This document shows positions 22,530 to 30,574 of a DNA stretch of 64,000 nt, in pieces; position 1 is the stretch's first letter; each line of letters starts with the position of its first letter. The stretch lies in contig DATFBM010000029.1 in the NCBI GenBank assembly GCA_035253825.1, positions 62,001-126,000 on the forward strand, written 5' to 3'. This DNA comes from JACCTH01 sp035253825. Its GTDB lineage: Bacteria > Actinomycetota > Acidimicrobiia > Spongiisociales > ZC4RG35. The position numbers and the translations under genes were made by a program. A model generated the notes under the pieces. The model searched no databases and had not been told where the DNA came from. It saw only the letters and a program-made list of their open reading frames with translations.

Positions 22530-23024
22530 TTACTCACCTGGATCGGCAAACTCAAGAAATTCGAGCTGTCCCGGAGATTGACCGGCCCGCGTCAGCAGCG
22601 TGGCTGCGTCACTGAACTGCTGGATCGCATGCCCGTAGATGTGGAGTAGGAAATACCAGAGGGGGAGGCCGTTCGATTTCTCAGCCTCCCACGGTTCATT
22701 GATCTCGCGATCGGACAATCTCTCTAGCCATCCTCGCATTTCGGCTTCGTCCTCGCGCCAGGCGCTGATCAGGGCGACCAGGTCAGGAAAGTTGGTGGGC
22801 TTCAGCTCTGCCTCGGGACCCCATGATTCGGGCGGGCTTCCCTGCAGGCGCAGCCGCCAGCTCCATTCGACGTCGAGTTCGTGGACGAGGGTGGTGCGGA
22901 GGTCGCGAATGGTGACTGGCTCCTCTTCGACGAAAGTCTTGGAAGCCTCGGAGGCGGCTCCCAGGATCTGGTCCCGCATCCAGTAGAGGTGGTCGAAGAG
23001 AATTAGAACTTCTGCCGCCTGCAT
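22530..23024 (-). CDS. DinB-fold (YfiT/DinB-like) protein
   Basis: This is a four-helix-bundle protein of 164 aa from ATG 23024 (MQAAEVLILFDHLYWMRDQ). Three histidines in the DinB metal-site pattern are seen: FDHLYW near residue 11, TLVHELDVEW near 50 and HIYGHAIQQFSDA near 132. In actinobacteria some DinB proteins use mycothiol as cofactor. The exact reaction cannot be predicted. Reading further upstream adds non-homologous sequence. Confidence 0.8.
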   Translation of the reverse strand: MQAAEVLILFDHLYWMRDQILGAASEASKTFVEEEPVTIRDLRTTLVHELDVEWSWRLRLQGSPPESWGPEAELKPTNFPDLVALISAWREDEAEMRGWLERLSDREINEPWEAEKSNGLPLWYFLLHIYGHAIQQFSDAATLLTRAGQSPGQLEFLEFADPGE

Positions 23025-23060
23025 CGATCGACCATACCAAGGGGTCGGTATCTTCCTGCC

Positions 23061-23834
23061 ATGACCTCTCCTACCCACCGCTTTCGCGAGCTTCACCAAA
23101 CCGGCCTCTTCGTGATGCCCAACCCCTGGGATCTCGGCACCACCAGGCTCCTCGCTGCCCGCGGCTTCCCGGCCTTGGCAACCACCAGTTGGGGACTCGC
23201 CTTCAGCCTCGGGCGTTCCGACTATCAAGTCACCCGGGATGAGTTAGTCGCCCACACCGCCATGATCGCCGGAGCCGTGGATCTGCCGATCAACGTCGAT
23301 GCCGAGCGGCTCTTCCCGAACGAGCCGGGTGGGGTGGCCACCACTGTCCGCATGCTGGCCGAAGCGGGAGCGGCAGGTTGCTCGATCGAGGACTCGATGC
23401 CGGCCGAGCGGACGATCGACCCCATCGAGATGGCCTCCGAGGCGGTGGCGGTTGCAGCTGAGGCGGCCCGAGAGACTGGCCTTTTGTTGACGGCACGGGC
23501 GGAGAACGCCTTCTACGGCATCGGCGATATCGATGAAACGATCGCTCGTCTCCAGGCCTATGTCGCCGCCGGAGCCGAGGTCGCCTATGCCCCTGGCCTG
23601 ACCGACCCCAGCGAGATCGCTCGAGTGGTGAACGAGGTTCCGGCACCGGTCAACGTCCTCACCCGTGCCAACGGACCTTCGGTGAGCGAACTCGCCGCTC
23701 TCGGGGTGCGAAGAGTGTCGACCGGAGGCGGGCTCTGCCGGATCGCCATCGCCGCCGTGGAGAAGGCCCTCGACGATCTCCTCGATGGCTCAGAACCAAT
23801 TCTGCGCGGAATTTCCCGGCCCGAGGACGGATAA
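23061..23834 (+). CDS. Isocitrate lyase/PEP-mutase superfamily protein
   Basis: This is a TIM-barrel protein of 257 aa. It reads FRELHQTGLFVMPNPWD, ATTSWGLAFSLG, INVDAERLFPN (metal-binding aspartate), GCSIEDS (Glu/Asp) and LTARAENAF (Arg and Asn), all characteristic of the PEP-mutase/ICL superfamily, in particular the 2-methylisocitrate-lyase-like branch without a KKCGH active-site cysteine. The substrate is unknown. The last 11 or so residues come from a copy of the hairpin repeat at 23801, so the C-terminus is probably a recent alteration. Confidence 0.83.
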   Translation: MTSPTHRFRELHQTGLFVMPNPWDLGTTRLLAARGFPALATTSWGLAFSLGRSDYQVTRDELVAHTAMIAGAVDLPINVDAERLFPNEPGGVATTVRMLAEAGAAGCSIEDSMPAERTIDPIEMASEAVAVAAEAARETGLLLTARAENAFYGIGDIDETIARLQAYVAAGAEVAYAPGLTDPSEIARVVNEVPAPVNVLTRANGPSVSELAALGVRRVSTGGGLCRIAIAAVEKALDDLLDGSEPILRGISRPEDG

Positions 23835-23906
23835 ATCTGCACAGAACCGACCTCCGCAATATCTGCGCGGATTTTTGGGTGTCAGGGACGGAGAAATCCG
23901 CGCAGA
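23801..23906. repeat. Paired-hairpin intergenic repeat, family 2 (locus 1, two copies)
   Basis: There are two inverted repeats in tandem. Copy A (23801-23845) has TCTGCGCGGA at the left and AAATCTGCACAGA at the right, with degenerate arms. Copy B (23862-23906) has perfect 13-bp arms TCTGCGCGGATTT and AAATCCGCGCAGA, closing a 19-base loop. Both contain GGACGG before the right arm. Copy A lies over the last codons and stop of the PEP-mutase-like gene. A similar pair of 107 bases occurs at 28510-28616. Confidence 0.82.
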
Positions 23907-23908
23907 AA

Positions 23909-24325
23909 CTAGGCGCGACCGAACTGGTCGAATGATTCGGTGAGCCAACCCCGTAACTCTTGGTCGACCTCTCTCGGCGTGGTCAGGTTCACAAAATGAA
24001 AGATCTTGTGACCGCTCACTATCGGCTTGCGCGAGATACGGGGACTTTGGAGGCGGCGGGCAAGGGGGAATGACAGCGAAACCCACTTGGTCTTCGGGCG
24101 CAACTCGACAAAGCTCCCGTTCGACTTGATGAAGATGCCCACCGAGACCGGTTCCACAGTCATCGGTCCCAGAGATTCCAGATGAGCAAAAACGGCATCG
24201 AAGAGAGGCCGCTCCCATGCCGGTCCGGTCGCGAAATACTCCTCGAGTGGAAGGGCGGGGGCGCATTCATGTGATTGGCCGGCTCTCCGAAATAGTCGAC
24301 CGCACTCGGGACACGTCCAAGCCAT
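23909..24325 (-). CDS. DUF5655-domain protein with N-terminal zinc-ribbon
   Basis: This is a protein of 138 aa from ATG 24325. The first residues, MAWTCPECGRLFRRAGQSHEC, hold a C-x2-C...H-x-C metal-binding pattern. Residues 40-138 resemble DUF5655 (YFAxxPxWERPLFDAVFAHLE, GIFIKSNGSFVELRPKTKW, SFPLARRL). The function is unknown; proteins of this kind accompany nucleic-acid-related genes in some genomes. Its 3' end abuts the family 2 repeat. Confidence 0.77.
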   Translation of the reverse strand: MAWTCPECGRLFRRAGQSHECAPALPLEEYFATGPAWERPLFDAVFAHLESLGPMTVEPVSVGIFIKSNGSFVELRPKTKWVSLSFPLARRLQSPRISRKPIVSGHKIFHFVNLTTPREVDQELRGWLTESFDQFGRA

Positions 24326-24381
24326 GAGCTCGCAATTGTGACTCGTGGAACGGCATCTCTCGGCCGATCGTCCCAGCGAGG

Positions 24382-24399
24382 AGGGGGAGCGCTCCCCCT
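24382..24399. terminator. Perfect 18-base palindrome downstream of the antiporter gene
   Basis: AGGGGGAGC followed directly by GCTCCCCCT forms a perfect palindrome between the DUF5655 start (24325) and the antiporter stop (24408), 8 bases beyond that stop. It can fold as a strong stem with a tight turn, but has no U tract. It is either a terminator for the minus-strand antiporter gene or a degenerate relative of the G-rich repeat at 3805. Confidence 0.4.
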
Positions 24400-24407
24400 G
24401 GGTGCCG

Positions 24408-25487
24408 CTAGGGGTTGAAAGCGAGGAAGAGAAAGGCCCCAAACAACACCAGGTGGACTCCGCCCTCTTGCACCGTGGCGCGACCGGGCAAGATGGTGAG
24501 CCCGGCGACGATGGTGGTGATAGCCAGGAGCACGATTTGAGTGGGGGCGAGGCCGAGGGCGAGAGGGCCTTCGAGCCAAATCGACGCCACTGCCAATACC
24601 GGGATAGTGAGGCCGATGCTCGCCATCGCCGAACCGAGGGCGAGGTTGAAACTGACCTGGATACGGTTACGACGAGCGTTGCGGACGGCGGCGAGCGTTT
24701 CCGGCAGTATCACCAGCAAGGCGATCACCACGCCGACCGCTGAGTGCGGGGCACCCATGGCCGCGACAGCTTCTTCTATCGCGGGCGACTCGATCTTCGC
24801 AAGGCCGACGACTGCGATCAAAGCCACCAACAGCATCCCCAAGCTGATCGCGGCCTTCCGGTTGGATGGCGGAGGAAGATGCTCTTCCGTACGGCCCTTC
24901 CTGTCTTCCTGGGGCAAGAAGTAATCGCGATGGCGAAAGGTTTGGACGAAGACGAACAACCCGTACAGGGCGAGTGACGAAACCGCGGCGAACGCCAACT
25001 GTGCGGGGGAGAACTCGCCCCCTGGCCGGCTGGTCGTGAATGTGGGAAACACCAGGCTCAGGGTTGCCAGGGTGGCGACCGTCGCCAGCGCCGTCGCCGT
25101 CCCCTCGGCGTTGAATGAGGCGGTTCCTCCCTTCACCGTTCCCACTAGAAGCGAGAGCCCGACGATGCCGTTGCACGTGATCATCACCGCTGCGAAGACC
25201 GTGTCCCGGGCGAGAGTTGCGGTTGCGGCGCCACCCGACAGCATCAGGGTGACGATCAGGGCGACTTCGATGACGGTGACCGCCACAGCCAGGACCAGGG
25301 ACCCGAACGGCTCTCCAACCCGATGGGCGACGACCTCGGCGTGATGAACGGCCGCCAGCACCGATCCTGCCAGCAACAAACCCACCGCTACGAGGACCAC
25401 GGGTCCGGGCTTAGCGGACCAGGTCGCCGCCACGGCCAGCATTGCGACAATCGGGACGGCGTTCGTCCAGCGCAGGAGAAAACGCAT
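24408..25487 (-). CDS. Calcium/proton (ChaA/CaCA-type) antiporter
   Basis: This is a polytopic membrane protein of 359 aa with about 10-11 helices. The two CaCA alpha-repeats are visible: HHAEVVAHRVGEPFGSLVLAVAVTVIEVAL near residue 48 and VIALLVILPETLAAVRNARRNRIQVSFNLALGSAMASIGLT near 255, each with the acidic residue essential for cation binding. A cytoplasmic loop with RHRDYFLPQEDRKGRTEEH separates the halves. This fits the ChaA family, which exchanges Ca2+ or K+/Na+ for protons. Confidence 0.87.
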   Translation of the reverse strand: MRFLLRWTNAVPIVAMLAVAATWSAKPGPVVLVAVGLLLAGSVLAAVHHAEVVAHRVGEPFGSLVLAVAVTVIEVALIVTLMLSGGAATATLARDTVFAAVMITCNGIVGLSLLVGTVKGGTASFNAEGTATALATVATLATLSLVFPTFTTSRPGGEFSPAQLAFAAVSSLALYGLFVFVQTFRHRDYFLPQEDRKGRTEEHLPPPSNRKAAISLGMLLVALIAVVGLAKIESPAIEEAVAAMGAPHSAVGVVIALLVILPETLAAVRNARRNRIQVSFNLALGSAMASIGLTIPVLAVASIWLEGPLALGLAPTQIVLLAITTIVAGLTILPGRATVQEGGVHLVLFGAFLFLAFNP

Positions 25488-25524
25488 GAGGGAACCTAGC
25501 TCATGGCGCGCACCGGGCCGTCAG

Positions 25525-26820
25525 CTATTTGGCGAGCCAGCCACCCGCGAAACCGGCTCGCTGCAACCCCCCAACGATGTAGGAGCACGACCTCATCAAG
25601 GTCCAGAGCAGTCCCGAGATGTGATTCTCGATCATCATCACGATCGGGCCCTGATCGAGTCCGTAATAACCCTGGGCGATCCACCCCTTACCCTTGCCAC
25701 TGGCGTCGGAGAAGGTCGGGTTGTAGCTGCATCGAAAGCCGTACTCGCTGATGATGTATGGATATTTCTCATCGAGGTACGCGATGGTCGGGAGAACTAT
25801 TTCGGGGGCGAAGGGAAGCGAGGCAACCACTCCCCACGGGGCAAGTGTGCCGTCATCCGGCCCGTGCGGGACGCCACGGGCGCAGTAATCGAAGAACTTG
25901 CGGCTAACTCCGTCGACCACTCGGGTGGCCGGACCGGGTCCGTCGCTGGCGGTGATTCCCCAGGAGTGCTCGTTGTATCCCCGGAACTTCCGTGGGTTGC
26001 GGAGGGCGTAATGCTGCTGAACATAGGTTGCGCGTCGGCTGTTCTCGAAGTAGTCGATTCCCTTCGTGCGCATGTACTCATCCTGGATCTCTCGGAAGTC
26101 GATCCAGATGTGGGAGAGCTGGTGGATGAAGAGCGGGCCGGCATAGAGGAATTCGAACCCGTACAGCTTCTTCCACCGATAGGTAGAGGCCCAGACCGAG
26201 TAGGAATTGGGCGCGATGGGATAGGTGGGTGAGGCCAGCGCCAGCACGTAGAGGATCAGAGCCTCGCTATAGCCTTCCCAGCGGTAGCGCGAGAATCCCC
26301 TCTCCGGTTTCCAGGCGTGGGCGACGGTGTCGCCCTCGTTGAGCGCCCACTGCCAATCGGCTCGGGCGTAGAGCTCAAGAGCCAAGTCTCGAATCTCTCG
26401 CTCCTGATCCGTATCTCGGTCGAAGAACGCCCGACAGGTCAAGGCTCCTGCCAAGACATAGGTGGTATCGATGGTCGAGATTTCTGAGTGGTTGGTCCGC
26501 AGACCGCTCTCCATGTCGAGGTAGTGGTAGAAGAAGCCCTTGTAGCCGATTGCCTCGGAATCCGCTCCCTGCCGGCTTTTCCAAAAGAAGCGCAGAGTGG
26601 TGAGGACCCGATCAATGGCCTCGGGTCTAGACACGAACCCGCGGGCAACCGCCACCGGATACGCCGCCAGACCCAACCCTATGGCCGCGATGCTGGCCGG
26701 TGCGCCCTTCCTCGTACTGTCTGGCACCATTCCGTTGGCAGGGTTGGTCTCGCGTACGTAGTACCCGAAGGTATCTCTTTGGAGTTTGAGCAGATCCGTG
26801 TGGTCAAAGGTGTCGGACAT
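25525..26820 (-). CDS. Glucoamylase-family (PF10091-like) protein
   Basis: This is an alpha/alpha-barrel protein of 431 aa, starting MSDTFDHTDLLKLQRDTFGYY. It has the family core ASIAAIGLGLAAYPVAVARG, the glutamate-rich WEGYSEALILYVLALASPTYPI segment, YAGPLFIHQLSHIWIDFR, EHSWGITASDGP and GWIAQGYYGLDQGPIVMMIENH near the C-terminus. It matches glycoamylase-like domains found also in cyclic beta-glucan synthases. No signal peptide is visible, so it is probably intracellular. The substrate glycan is unknown. Confidence 0.83.
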   Translation of the reverse strand: MSDTFDHTDLLKLQRDTFGYYVRETNPANGMVPDSTRKGAPASIAAIGLGLAAYPVAVARGFVSRPEAIDRVLTTLRFFWKSRQGADSEAIGYKGFFYHYLDMESGLRTNHSEISTIDTTYVLAGALTCRAFFDRDTDQEREIRDLALELYARADWQWALNEGDTVAHAWKPERGFSRYRWEGYSEALILYVLALASPTYPIAPNSYSVWASTYRWKKLYGFEFLYAGPLFIHQLSHIWIDFREIQDEYMRTKGIDYFENSRRATYVQQHYALRNPRKFRGYNEHSWGITASDGPGPATRVVDGVSRKFFDYCARGVPHGPDDGTLAPWGVVASLPFAPEIVLPTIAYLDEKYPYIISEYGFRCSYNPTFSDASGKGKGWIAQGYYGLDQGPIVMMIENHISGLLWTLMRSCSYIVGGLQRAGFAGGWLAK

Positions 26821-26862
26821 CGCCTTGGGCAAGTCGAATTCACACGACGGTACCGTTGGGCG

Positions 26863-27219
26863 ATGCCTAAGAACCCCGCCGTTGATGCCTGGTTCGAGCA
26901 GAAGCAGCACCCGATGGAGGAGGCGATGCAGGCGGTGCGGGAGGTGACTTTGCGAGCCGATCCCCGAATCACCGAATCGATCAAATGGAGCACACCCACC
27001 TTCGAATACAAAGGGAACATTTTCAGCTTCAACCCGGCGAAGAAGTTCGTCAGCTTGCTATTTCACACCGGCGCTCAGATTCCCGGGAAGCACAAGGGCT
27101 TGGAAGGTGATGGGGCCACTGCCCGCACGATGCGGTTTGCCGATGCCGCCGACGTCAAACGGCGAACCGCGGAGCTGACCTCGGTTCTGCGAGCTTGGTG
27201 CCAGTGGAAGGACGGGTAA
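26863..27219 (+). CDS. DUF1801 family protein
   Basis: This is a protein of 118 aa from ATG 26863, beginning MPKNPAVDAWFEQKQHP. The block EAMQAVREVTLRADPRITESIKWSTPTF and the later FSFNPAKKFVSLLFHTGAQIPG are typical of DUF1801, whose fold resembles the SCP2/YdhG type; the function is unknown. It is divergent from the glucoamylase-like gene, with 42 bases between the two starts, and is followed closely by the DUF5990 gene. Confidence 0.82.
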   Translation: MPKNPAVDAWFEQKQHPMEEAMQAVREVTLRADPRITESIKWSTPTFEYKGNIFSFNPAKKFVSLLFHTGAQIPGKHKGLEGDGATARTMRFADAADVKRRTAELTSVLRAWCQWKDG

Positions 27220-27222
27220 CGA

Positions 27223-27708
27223 GTGGCCCGAAGTCCTGCTCGGCCCCTAGGCAGCGTTCGAGTCGAAATCGAAGGATCGGACCTACCCGGTCGGCGATGC
27301 GGGCCTGACTCCGGGGGCTTTTGGTACGAGAACGTCCACGTTGGTGTGGCGCGAAACCGAGAAGCGTTCGAGCGAGTGCCTGGAGACGCCACCAGAGCTC
27401 ACTGGGCGGTCGACGTCGAGGTAAAAGAGGATGAGGAAGGAAAACTCGATTTCGGTGGCCCCTTCGTAGCCGGTCCTCGCGATGAGCGCCATCTCGGGTT
27501 GATCTGGATCCGCGAGCTGGATGACGGCAGCTGGTCTCTGTTTAGGGCCGCGAAGTTCCGGCTCTACGAGATGGAGCGGTCGCTTTTCGAGGAAGCGATG
27601 CAACCGGGGCGAAGATTGGTGGGGCGACTCGGCTTGACCGATGCCCAGGGTTGGCCTCGATGTGCGACTGTGCGGCCACCGGACATCACCTGGTCGGTCG
27701 AGGGCTGA
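27223..27708 (+). CDS. DUF5990 family protein
   Basis: This is a protein of 161 aa starting with GTG 27223, three bases after the DUF1801 stop. VRVEIEGSDLPGRRCGPDSGGFWYENVHVGVARNRE is the recognisable N-terminal DUF5990 block (given here as the family pattern), with DVEVKEDEEGKLDFGGPFVAG in the middle. The function is unknown. Its 3' end overlaps the start of the next hydrolase gene. Confidence 0.78.
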   Translation: MARSPARPLGSVRVEIEGSDLPGRRCGPDSGGFWYENVHVGVARNREAFERVPGDATRAHWAVDVEVKEDEEGKLDFGGPFVAGPRDERHLGLIWIRELDDGSWSLFRAAKFRLYEMERSLFEEAMQPGRRLVGRLGLTDAQGWPRCATVRPPDITWSVEG

Positions 27709-28502
27709 ACATCGACTACGCCATCAATCCCATCGATGGCGTCCGCACCACTTTCGAGGACTTGGGCGGAGAGGGGGATCCTGTCCTGGTTTATCCCGGT
27801 TTCACCGATCCTCTCGAGTACGCGCAAATCTCGCCGCTCTGTCAGGCCCTCACTGCTGAGTTCCGATTGATCTTTGCCGATCACCGTGGCCAGGGTCGGA
27901 GTGACAAGCCACACGACGTCAGCTCGTATGCCTTGCCCATCCGAGTCGCGGATGCCACGACCATCCTCGATCGGCTCGGCGTGGAAAAGTCGCACTTTCT
28001 TGGCTTTTCATGGGGAGCTCGGCTCGGGTTTGCGGTGGGTGAACATGCCCGAGAGCGCTTGTGCTCGCTCGCTCTATGCGGCAACCAGCCGTATGAATGG
28101 CCTCTGACCGGGCCGATGCTGACAGCCGTTGCCAACGCAGTAGCCGTCGGTCGAGAGCACGGCATGCTGGCATTCGTTGAGAGCTGGGAAGGTGCCATCG
28201 GCGAACAATTTCCCGAGCCTGCTCGCACCTGGATGCTCGACAACGACCCGCTTGCTCTTGCCGCAGAGTTCCAATCGGCGTTTGTCGAAGGAAGAATTTC
28301 CGAGGATCTCTCAGCATGGGATATCCCCTGCCTGATCTACGCCGGATCAGAGGACGAACTGCACGATCCGGCCGCACGGGCCGCCGCCGAGATCCCCGGA
28401 GCCAAGTTCGTGTCGCTACCTGGGCAAACTCACTTCTCGGCCGAGCGGGTGGCTGAGGTGCTTTATCCCGAGGTGCGCGAGCTATTTCACTCCGCTCGCT
28501 AG
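27660..28502 (+). CDS. Alpha/beta hydrolase
   Basis: This protein has about 280 aa. LVYPGFTDPLEY forms the oxyanion region, ADHRGQGRSDKP is the strand-4 turn, GFSWGARLGF the nucleophile elbow (Ser), AGSEDELHDP the acid and PGQTHFSAER the histidine. The start is uncertain. ATG 27660 gives an unusual cysteine-rich leader. Homologues would begin near NIDYAINPIDG, at CTG 27705, whose last three bases and the next A coincide with the DUF5990 stop. A family 2 hairpin repeat lies directly downstream. Confidence 0.82.
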   Translation: MCDCAATGHHLVGRGLNIDYAINPIDGVRTTFEDLGGEGDPVLVYPGFTDPLEYAQISPLCQALTAEFRLIFADHRGQGRSDKPHDVSSYALPIRVADATTILDRLGVEKSHFLGFSWGARLGFAVGEHARERLCSLALCGNQPYEWPLTGPMLTAVANAVAVGREHGMLAFVESWEGAIGEQFPEPARTWMLDNDPLALAAEFQSAFVEGRISEDLSAWDIPCLIYAGSEDELHDPAARAAAEIPGAKFVSLPGQTHFSAERVAEVLYPEVRELFHSAR

Positions 28503-28509
28503 CCCTCAT

Positions 28510-28616
28510 CTGCGCGGATTTCTCCGGTCTTGGGGCCGGAGAAATCCGCGCAGTGCGGGTCATGGTTCGGTTCCGTGCGGATTTTTCCCGGCCGTGGGCG
28601 GGAAAAATCCGCGCAG
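28510..28616. repeat. Paired-hairpin intergenic repeat, family 2 (locus 2, two copies)
   Basis: Copy C (28510-28553) has perfect 18-bp arms CTGCGCGGATTTCTCCGG and CCGGAGAAATCCGCGCAG around loop TCTTGGGG. Copy D has GCGGATTTTTCCCG (28577-28590) and CGGGAAAAATCCGC (28599-28612), with weaker outer pairing to 28616. The total length and the two-hairpin arrangement equal those at 23801. The repeat fills the gap between the hydrolase stop and the next gene's ATG at 28626. Confidence 0.87.
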
Positions 28617-28625
28617 AATGGAGGA

Positions 28626-29369
28626 ATGATCAATCTTGAAGCCGAGTTGAGCGCCCTCTATGCCGCGTCGCTCGACGAGTTCACCGCCGCCCGCAACGAT
28701 CTCGCCGCCCGTCTTGAGCAGGGAGGCGACAAAGAGGAGGCGATGCGGATCAAGCGCCTGAAGAAACCGTCGATCTCGGCCTGGGCGGTCAATCAGCTTT
28801 CCCGGGTCCGCGAGGTGGACATCGCTCGCTTGCTCAAAGCGGGCGAGGCCCTGGAGGAAGCGCAAAGAGCGGTCTTGACCGGCAAGCCGGCCGACTTCGA
28901 AAAGGCGAGGAAAGAAGAAGGGGAAGCCGTGCGGGCGTTGCGAAAGGCTGTGCCCGACGTACTTCCCGGCGCTTCGGCGGCGGTCCTCGACCGCATTGCC
29001 CAGACTTTGCGGGCGGCATCGACGGCCGAGGGCCGCGCTCGGCTCAGGGAGGGCCGGCTCACCGAGGACCTGGAACCCGCCGGCTTCGAAGCCTTCGCCG
29101 GCCTTCCGGCGATGGCACCCGCCAAAGGAGCCAAGGCTGCAACCAAGCAGCCAAATCGCAAACGCGCCCTGCTGGTCGAAAAGCAGAAGGAAGGTCGAGA
29201 CAAAGTCAAGGCGGCCGCGGCCGAGGCTCGGGAACTGGAGAAGGAGGCGCGGGCTACTGAAGCCGCTGCCCGCAAAGCTGCCCTGGCAGCCGAAGCGGCT
29301 CAGAAGAGAGCCGAACTCGCTCAAGCCGAGTTGGAAAAGATCGAAGGCGAGCTGGCGAAGTTGAGTTAG
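28626..29369 (+). CDS. Coiled-coil protein of unknown function
   Basis: This protein of 247 aa is preceded by GGAGGA. The N-terminal part is MINLEAELSALYAASLDEFTAARNDLAARL then KPSISAWAVNQLSR. It then becomes a long, highly charged Ala/Glu/Lys/Arg helix (residues 155-247) with coiled-coil character, ending ELEKIEGELAKLS. The N-terminal region resembles proteins found in many Actinobacteria with no known function. It may be structural or nucleoid-associated, which is inference. Confidence 0.62.
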   Translation: MINLEAELSALYAASLDEFTAARNDLAARLEQGGDKEEAMRIKRLKKPSISAWAVNQLSRVREVDIARLLKAGEALEEAQRAVLTGKPADFEKARKEEGEAVRALRKAVPDVLPGASAAVLDRIAQTLRAASTAEGRARLREGRLTEDLEPAGFEAFAGLPAMAPAKGAKAATKQPNRKRALLVEKQKEGRDKVKAAAAEARELEKEARATEAAARKAALAAEAAQKRAELAQAELEKIEGELAKLS

Positions 29370-30574
29370 TCGAGCGGCCAAAGGCCGACATGACCACCCT
29401 CGCCGTCGGCCCATGAAACCAGCATCTGTTCGCCGACAACGACGATCGCCGCCTCCCGCGGCACACCCGATTCCTCGTCTCCTTCCACCAAACCCCGCGT
29501 CTCGGCGAAGCTCGTCCCCCCGTCGGTGGAGGTGGTGTACTCGAGAGTGGCCTCCTCCGGGGTCCGTCGCTCCCAAACCAGGTGAATCGTCTCTTGCGGG
29601 TCGACCGCCATTGCCGGCGTGCGATAGGTGGCTTCATCGCTTGTAAGGCGGATATCGGTCCCGAACGTCCGCCCTCTGTCCCCACTGGAGTCGAACCAGA
29701 TCGACGACGAGCTCTGCTCGGGATGAATTGACTGCCGCGCATCCATCCATGAGACGTAGAGATCGTCATTGCTCAAGGCCAGAGTTGGGCCCGAGAGGGG
29801 ACAGGCATCGAGGTACCAGGGCTCGTCTGCCACCACTACGGGAGCTGTGAACGACTCGCGGGCGAAGGAGCCGTTGATGAATGTGATGTCGCGTACGACT
29901 CCATCGCTCCGATGCTCGAGATCCCGATAACCGATCCCGATCTCGTCACCGACCTGGATGGGTACGGGGTGACAACAATCGCAGGTGAGATCGTCGACCA
30001 TCTCGTGCTCGACCAGGGGTTCACCTGCTGCCACCGAAAGCGTGCTGTCCTCGAGCCACGAGATCACCGGCTCCCCTTCGCCGGTGACGATCATCTGCAC
30101 CAGCGCCGTTTCGTTACGAACCTCGCCGCTGATCACCTCCGACGAGACGATCCCGCCATCAACCAGATTGGCCAGCCGGACGCTGCCGGCAGCAGTGATC
30201 CAGGCGACAAACATCTCGCCGGCGGCGTTGATGGACATCGCCGGCCGCTCGAGGGGATGGTTGATGACCCCCTCGGGTCCTGTGATCGCGAGGGGGGGTG
30301 CGGCCGAGCCAGTTGCGGCATCAATCTCAGCTACGAAAAGGTCGGAGCCATCGGCCCAGACAGCCCAAATCGACCCGTCCGCTCCCTTTACCACTCTGAT
30401 TGCCACCGCATGGGGAAAGTCGATGGTCTCATTGACGATTGCGCCGGGAGCGTTCGCGGTGGTCGAGCTCGAGATGGCAGTTGTGGTAGCGGGTGGACGA
30501 GAACAACTCGCCAAGGTGAGGGCAATCACAGCCCCGAAAACCGAGGAGCTCGAGATCAGGCGCTGTCGAGTAAT
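29366..30574 (-). CDS. Lipoprotein with BNR/sialidase-like repeats (start codon unusual)
   Basis: This exported protein of about 400 aa has DGSIWAVWADGSDLFVAEID, then the Asp-box-like STDGGTSF near the C-terminus and several W-x-D segments. They suggest a six-bladed propeller of the exo-sialidase/BNR type. The lipobox LTLASC is preceded by a hydrophobic stretch. From GTG 30529 the signal peptide would be only 8 residues. Reading from ATT 30574 adds TRQRLISSSVFGAV, with arginines and a GGTGAGGG Shine-Dalgarno upstream. CTG 30559 is another option. It overlaps the cyclase gene. Confidence 0.62.
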   Translation of the reverse strand: MTRQRLISSSSVFGAVIALTLASCSRPPATTTAISSSTTANAPGAIVNETIDFPHAVAIRVVKGADGSIWAVWADGSDLFVAEIDAATGSAAPPLAITGPEGVINHPLERPAMSINAAGEMFVAWITAAGSVRLANLVDGGIVSSEVISGEVRNETALVQMIVTGEGEPVISWLEDSTLSVAAGEPLVEHEMVDDLTCDCCHPVPIQVGDEIGIGYRDLEHRSDGVVRDITFINGSFARESFTAPVVVADEPWYLDACPLSGPTLALSNDDLYVSWMDARQSIHPEQSSSSIWFDSSGDRGRTFGTDIRLTSDEATYRTPAMAVDPQETIHLVWERRTPEEATLEYTTSTDGGTSFAETRGLVEGDEESGVPREAAIVVVGEQMLVSWADGEGGHVGLWPLD

